A stretch of 36,444 nucleotides of DNA from Bacteroidetes bacterium UBA4416 (GTDB lineage: Bacteria; Bacteroidota; Bacteroidia; B-17B0; Aurantibacillaceae): positions 1 through 36,444 of the forward strand of contig DGQK01000016.1 in NCBI GenBank assembly GCA_002390745.1, written 5' to 3'. Of this stretch, positions 33,315 to 36,444 are shown in pieces. The stretch's first letter is position 1. Each line of letters starts with the position of its first letter. Both the position numbers and the translations under genes were made by a program. Below the pieces are notes generated by a model that saw nothing but the letters and a program-made list of their open reading frames with translations, made no database searches and was not told where the DNA came from.

Positions 33315-34589
33315 TTAGTAGTTGTATTTCTTTCCCCAGCGCTGCTTCAGAAATTCCCTGAGGTCCCTTTCGCGCGAGTATTCGGAGGGCTTGTAAAAAG
33401 CCGTGCCGCTGATCTCAGAAGGTAAAAACTCCTGCTCCGTAAAATGGTTGGCATAGTCGTGGGCATACTTATACTCGTCGCCATATCCTAACTCTTTCAT
33501 CAGCTTGGTAGGGGCATTGCGCAGGTGTAAAGGCACAGGCAGGTCGCCGTGCTGTTTCACCGCCTGCTGGGCTTCGTTGATGGCCATGTAGCTGGCGTTG
33601 CTTTTCGAAGAACAGGCCAGGTAAGTAGCGGCCTGCGACAGGATGATCCTGCTTTCGGGATAGCCGATCACATTCACGGCCTGAAAACAGTTGTTGGCAA
33701 TGACCAAAGCCGTAGGATTGGCATTACCGATGTCTTCCGAGGCCAGGATCAGCAGGCGCCTGGCAATAAAGGAAGGGTCTTCTCCTCCATCGATCATCCG
33801 GGCCAGCCAGTATACCGCGCCATTGGGATCGGAGCCACGGATGGATTTGATAAAAGCCGAAATGATATCGTAATGCTGCTCGCCCGACTTATCATACAGC
33901 GCCAGGTTTTGCTGAATGAATTGTTTTACCAGCTCGTCGGTGATCACGATTTCCTTTTCGTTGATCGAGTTGACAACGATCTCAAGCGCATTCAGCAATT
34001 TACGCCCGTCTCCGCCCGAAATTCGCAGTAAAGCCTCTGTTTCTTTCAGCACGATGCGCTTGGTTTTTAAGACGTCATCGTATTGAATGGCGTTATTCAA
34101 CAGATCAATGAGGTTATCTTTTGTAAGATGCTTAAGCACAACGACCTGGCAGCGCGAAAGCAAAGCCGGGATCACTTCAAAGGAAGGGTTTTCGGTAGTG
34201 GCTCCCACAAGCGTCACGATGCCCCGTTCCACCGCATTGAGCAGGGAATCCTGCTGCGATTTACTGAACCGGTGAATCTCATCTATGAACAAAACCGGTT
34301 TTTCCTGCTTAAAGAAGCCGCCGTCCTGCGATGCCTTTTCAATTACCTCGCGCACGTCTTTCACGCCGGAATTGATAGCGCTCAGGGCATAGAAAGGGCG
34401 CTTGAGCTCCTGGGAAATAATTTGCGCCAGGGTGGTTTTGCCGACTCCGGGTGGCCCCCATAAAATAATCGAAGGCAGGAGGTTTTGCTCGATCGAGCGC
34501 CTTAGCGCGGAGCCTTTCCCGATAATGTGCTCCTGGCCGATATACCGGTCGAGGTTTTTGGGTCTTACTCTTTCTGCTAAGGGTTCCAT
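33315..34589 (-). CDS. rarA: Replication-associated recombination protein RarA (MgsA), AAA+ ATPase
   Basis: 424 residues, normal length. Opening PLAERVRPKNLDRYIGQEHIIG, Walker A GPPGVGKT (residues 45-52), Walker B LFIDEIHRFSKSQQD (D103, E104), the sensor region GATTENPSFEVIPALLSRC and the conserved C-terminal GSDPNGAVYWLARMIDGGEDP identify RarA/MgsA/WRNIP1. It is a clamp-loader-like ATPase that acts at stalled replication forks, with SSB. It is a single gene with a TATCTTTA-type -7 box on the minus strand (34610-34603) 13 nt before its ATG. The gene is complete. Its 3' end abuts the palindrome array. Confidence 0.96.
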   Translation of the reverse strand: MEPLAERVRPKNLDRYIGQEHIIGKGSALRRSIEQNLLPSIILWGPPGVGKTTLAQIISQELKRPFYALSAINSGVKDVREVIEKASQDGGFFKQEKPVLFIDEIHRFSKSQQDSLLNAVERGIVTLVGATTENPSFEVIPALLSRCQVVVLKHLTKDNLIDLLNNAIQYDDVLKTKRIVLKETEALLRISGGDGRKLLNALEIVVNSINEKEIVITDELVKQFIQQNLALYDKSGEQHYDIISAFIKSIRGSDPNGAVYWLARMIDGGEDPSFIARRLLILASEDIGNANPTALVIANNCFQAVNVIGYPESRIILSQAATYLACSSKSNASYMAINEAQQAVKQHGDLPVPLHLRNAPTKLMKELGYGDEYKYAHDYANHFTEQEFLPSEISGTAFYKPSEYSRERDLREFLKQRWGKKYNY

Positions 34590-34602
34590 GGTTTAAGGAG
34601 CA

Positions 34603-34610
34603 TAAAGATA
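34603..34610 (-). promoter_or_regulatory. rarA -7 box (TATCTTTA)
   Basis: On the minus strand TATCTTTA, one mismatch from TAnnTTTG, ends 13 nt before the rarA ATG. A minus-strand TTG lies only about 13 bp upstream, so the -33 element is uncertain. Confidence 0.4.
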
Positions 34611-34690
34611 CGATCTATACGCGCAACCCTTTGCTATAAAATATAGAATCGTGGATTAAAAAACGTTAAGCCTGATTTACCAATTCCCTG

Positions 34691-34714
34691 AAAAATAGTT
34701 TGCGGACTATTTTT
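34691..34714. other. Perfect inverted repeat in the rarA/34750 divergent gap
   Basis: AAAAATAGT (34691-34699) and ACTATTTTT (34706-34714) pair around TTGCGG. A run of T follows on the plus strand and a run of A precedes. It looks like a terminator or attenuator hairpin but lies between divergent genes. The TTTG inside it (34699-34702) and TACATTTA (34719-34726) could form a short-spaced (16 bp) plus-strand promoter. Confidence 0.4.
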
Positions 34715-34749
34715 TTATTACATTTACCACACTTAACTAAAACAACGCA

Positions 34750-35217
34750 ATGAGCTTAAAACATATTCTGCTATCAGCCACGGTTATAGGTGCCGGCTTT
34801 CTCAGTATCAACGCCATGTACAAGGGGGAACCCAAAGATGCCCTCGACAAGCGTACGTTTACGGTGATTATGACCGAAGTAAAAGAAAACTCTCCGGGCA
34901 AAAAAGGCGTGGAAGATGAGATCGAGTTCAAAGCCGGTAAAGGCATGTTCAGCAATTTCCTGTACGAAAAACTGGAATACAAATGGGTGAAATACGAAGT
35001 CAAAAAAGACTCAACCTTTACCGATGAAGAGCAGAATGAAGTGCACTGGGTGGAAGCGGAGATCTCAACAACCGACGACAAAGACCAGACCATGATGATG
35101 ACCTGCACTGTAGAGGACTACAATATCCAGGGCGAGATCAAAATCACAAAAAAAGACAAGCTGAAAAAGAAGTACGAATTTGTTGGTAAGGAAAAAGCCA
35201 AGAAAGGGAAAAAATAA
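34750..35217 (+). CDS. Hypothetical Lys-rich protein with N-terminal signal/anchor, 155 aa
   Basis: The opening MSLKHILLSATVIGAGFLSINAM is a signal peptide or single membrane anchor. The rest is hydrophilic, acidic in the middle and very Lys-rich at the end (KKDKLKKKYEFVGKEKAKKGKK in parts). A central region with VKENSPGKKGVEDEIEFKAG and VEAEISTTDDKDQTMMMTCT in pieces looks like a small beta-rich domain. I do not recognise the family. It is divergent from rarA, has a terminator directly after it, and is monocistronic by that evidence. Confidence 0.75.
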   Translation: MSLKHILLSATVIGAGFLSINAMYKGEPKDALDKRTFTVIMTEVKENSPGKKGVEDEIEFKAGKGMFSNFLYEKLEYKWVKYEVKKDSTFTDEEQNEVHWVEAEISTTDDKDQTMMMTCTVEDYNIQGEIKITKKDKLKKKYEFVGKEKAKKGKK

Positions 35218-35240
35218 ATCCTGCTAAACAATCATTCCCG

Positions 35241-35274
35241 ATAGCTGTCACGACTTGTCATGACAGCTATTTTT
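35241..35274 (+). terminator. Terminator of the 34750 gene, overlapping the msrA -7 box
   Basis: ATAGCTGTCA (35241-35250) and TGACAGCTAT (35261-35270) are exact inverse copies; pairing can extend inward with one mismatch to a CTTG loop. T(35270-35274) follows. The T-run simultaneously forms the TATTTTTG box of the next gene. Confidence 0.85.
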
Positions 35275-35275
35275 G
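35268..35275 (+). promoter_or_regulatory. msrA -7 box (TATTTTTG)
   Basis: An exact TAnnTTTG match, 11 nt before the msrA ATG at 35287. It shares bases with the 3' arm and T-run of the upstream terminator. No TTG is found at the proper -33 distance. Confidence 0.5.
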
Positions 35276-35286
35276 CAATTACAGAT

Positions 35287-35823
35287 ATGAACAACTTAGA
35301 AACGATAACCCTCGGTGCCGGCTGCTTCTGGTGTGTGGAGGCGGTCTTCCAGAACCTGAAAGGTGTGGAAAGCGTGGTGAGCGGCTACTCCGGCGGACAT
35401 ATCAAAAACCCGGCCTACCGCGAAGTATGCAATGGCGTTACCGGCCATGCCGAAGTCATCCAGATTAAATTTGACCCGGGTGTTGTGTCCATTGCAGAGA
35501 TCCTGCAGGTATTCTGGCAAACGCATGACCCCACCACGCTCAACAGACAGGGCAATGATGTGGGCACACAATACCGTTCGGCCGTGTTTTACCATACGGA
35601 GGAACAAAAACAGATTGCCGAACAGTACAAGGAAGAGCTTAATAAAAGCAAGGCTTTTCCCAATCCGATTGTGACTGAAATCACACCGTTCACTAATTTC
35701 TATGCGGCGGAAGATTATCACCAGAATTACTTCAATCAGCACAGCGAAGAATCTTATTGTCAATACGTTGTAAGACCTAAGGTGGAGAAGTTTAAAAAGC
35801 TGTTCGGGGACAAGATGAAATAG
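35287..35823 (+). CDS. msrA: Peptide methionine (S)-S-oxide reductase MsrA
   Basis: 178 residues. The catalytic motif GAGCFWCVEAVF lies at the N-terminus with the nucleophilic Cys13 and Cys16 of GCFWC. The following GVESVVSGYSGGHIKNPAY in parts, VCNGVTGHAEVIQIKFDP, the DPTTLNRQGNDVGTQYRS segment and EDYHQNYF are diagnostic. It reduces methionine-S-sulfoxide in proteins and free Met, restoring oxidised residues. Start 35287 is chosen because an upstream in-frame ATG (35260) lies inside the terminator hairpin. There is no signal peptide, so it is cytosolic. An msrB partner is not in the window. Confidence 0.96.
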   Translation: MNNLETITLGAGCFWCVEAVFQNLKGVESVVSGYSGGHIKNPAYREVCNGVTGHAEVIQIKFDPGVVSIAEILQVFWQTHDPTTLNRQGNDVGTQYRSAVFYHTEEQKQIAEQYKEELNKSKAFPNPIVTEITPFTNFYAAEDYHQNYFNQHSEESYCQYVVRPKVEKFKKLFGDKMK

Positions 35824-35896
35824 CGGGCGTCGGTTATCAATGACTATTCGCCTGGTTTGAATTATCATACGATCGGGGTAATCCGGCATTTTGGCT

Positions 35897-35904
35897 TACA
35901 TTTG
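35897..35904 (+). promoter_or_regulatory. -7 box (TACATTTG) of the GloVer-repeat gene
   Basis: An exact TAnnTTTG match, 16 nt before the ATG at 35921. No TTG is found at the expected -33 distance. Confidence 0.5.
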
Positions 35905-35920
35905 GGATAAACTCTGTCCT

Positions 35921-36444
35921 ATGAAAATACGTTGTGCCGCCCTGCTCTTTCTCTTTCTCAGCTCCTCCCTCTACTCTCAGAAAACCATCTGGGGAACTGT
36001 GGAAAACGGAGGCCTCTACGACAACGGTTATCTCTACCGGACTGACTCCATTGGCAATAGCCTGACGATCGTTCATCACTTTAATGGCACAGACGACGGC
36101 AAGTTTCCAGGAGCAGTGATGCAGGCGTCCAACGGCAAACTTTACGGACTCACAAGCCAGGGAGGGCACGGCGTTGTGTTTTTAATGAACCACCCTAACC
36201 TGGGCCCGCTCTACACGATGGGTGGAACCTTATACGAATACGATCCGGTGATCGACAGCTTCCGGGTGCTGATCCATTTTAACTCCACCGATCCTCAATA
36301 CCCTACAGGCTTTGACAGCCCTTCGCCGATGAAGCTACTGGAAGTATCGCCCGGAAATCTATGGTGCGTTTTCAACATCCGGGAAAATCACAACAGCGTG
36401 ATCCAGGCTTTGCCACGCTATATCATGTCGTACCAGGTAAACCC
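35921..36444 (+). CDS. Secreted GloVer-repeat protein, N-terminal part (runs off the window)
   Basis: At least 174 residues are open to the window end. Signal peptide MKIRCAALLFLFLSSSLYSQ, then repeated beta-propeller-like units such as TVENGGLYDNGYLYRTDS, HHFNGTDDGKFPGAVMQASNGKLYGLTSQGG in pieces and GGTLYEYDPVIDSFRVLIHFN. These match the GloVer-containing choice-of-anchor repeat proteins, secreted Bacteroidota proteins with tandem G-LY-GLT-GG units that usually end in an anchor domain such as a T9SS sorting signal. The C-terminus and therefore the anchor type are outside the window. The function is unknown. Confidence 0.8.
   Translation, partial: MKIRCAALLFLFLSSSLYSQKTIWGTVENGGLYDNGYLYRTDSIGNSLTIVHHFNGTDDGKFPGAVMQASNGKLYGLTSQGGHGVVFLMNHPNLGPLYTMGGTLYEYDPVIDSFRVLIHFNSTDPQYPTGFDSPSPMKLLEVSPGNLWCVFNIRENHNSVIQALPRYIMSYQVN

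Noticed and set aside
1..36444. tRNA, rRNA, transposase or phage genes
   Set aside because: No cloverleaf, rRNA core sequence or transposase/integrase motif was seen in any gap or reading frame.

Overview
The window reads as Bacteroidota (Bacteroidetes) chromosome. The evidence is a PorP/SprF outer-membrane protein, proteins ending in type A and type B type-IX-secretion (T9SS) sorting domains, Bacteroidota-style promoters (TTG, about 20 bp, TAnnTTTG), few Shine-Dalgarno sequences, and several secreted Ig-like/PKD or TPR proteins. I would guess a Chitinophagales- or Sphingobacteriales-like genome, but I see no rRNA, tRNA or other marker that fixes the lineage. I see no prophage, insertion sequence, CRISPR array or integrase.

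Layout. 98-3994: HrpB-type helicase, a small unknown protein and a metallophosphoesterase. 4000-5378 (minus): an OmpA-like lipoprotein and a TPR protein. 5903-12800 (minus): a small secreted protein followed by a 2168-residue surface protein made of Ig-like repeats and ending in a gliding-motility/T9SS type B domain. 13151-17123 (plus): SPOR protein, PorP/SprF, Ppx/GppA phosphatase, an unknown protein and a GNAT acetyltransferase. 17187-20922 (minus): a methyltransferase preceded by a very long Ala-Glu-Lys repeat protein that carries a one-base frameshift. 20999-23738 (plus): FAD oxidoreductase and QueA. 23806-27595 (plus): an operon of three genes joined by one-base stop/start overlaps, encoding an MBOAT acyltransferase, an SGNH-like protein and a polytopic membrane protein. 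27585-31944 (minus): a lipoprotein, an outer-membrane barrel and a T9SS type A protein. 32035-33303: a small membrane protein and a tandem array of palindromes. 33315-36444: RarA, an unknown Lys-rich protein, MsrA and the start of a GloVer-repeat protein.

How it fits together. Much of the window is cell-envelope biology. PorP/SprF with its SPOR neighbour, the type B giant adhesin and the type A protein belong to the T9SS export and surface-attachment world. OmpA, SPOR, TPR and Ala-Glu-Lys helix proteins suggest peptidoglycan or periplasm-spanning scaffolds. The MBOAT operon probably O-acylates a surface glycan. The remaining genes are housekeeping: RNA helicase, queuosine synthesis, polyphosphate/ppGpp-type phosphatase, replication-fork repair and methionine sulfoxide repair.

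Most striking signals: (1) the palindrome array at 32512-33303, in which different stems share one core and the arms change in a compensatory way; (2) the roughly 540-residue single-helix protein with a fresh 90-bp internal duplication and a frameshift; (3) an ABC-ABC higher-order duplication in the giant adhesin; (4) several promoters whose -7 box lies only 3-11 nt before the start codon, implying leaderless or near-leaderless mRNAs.
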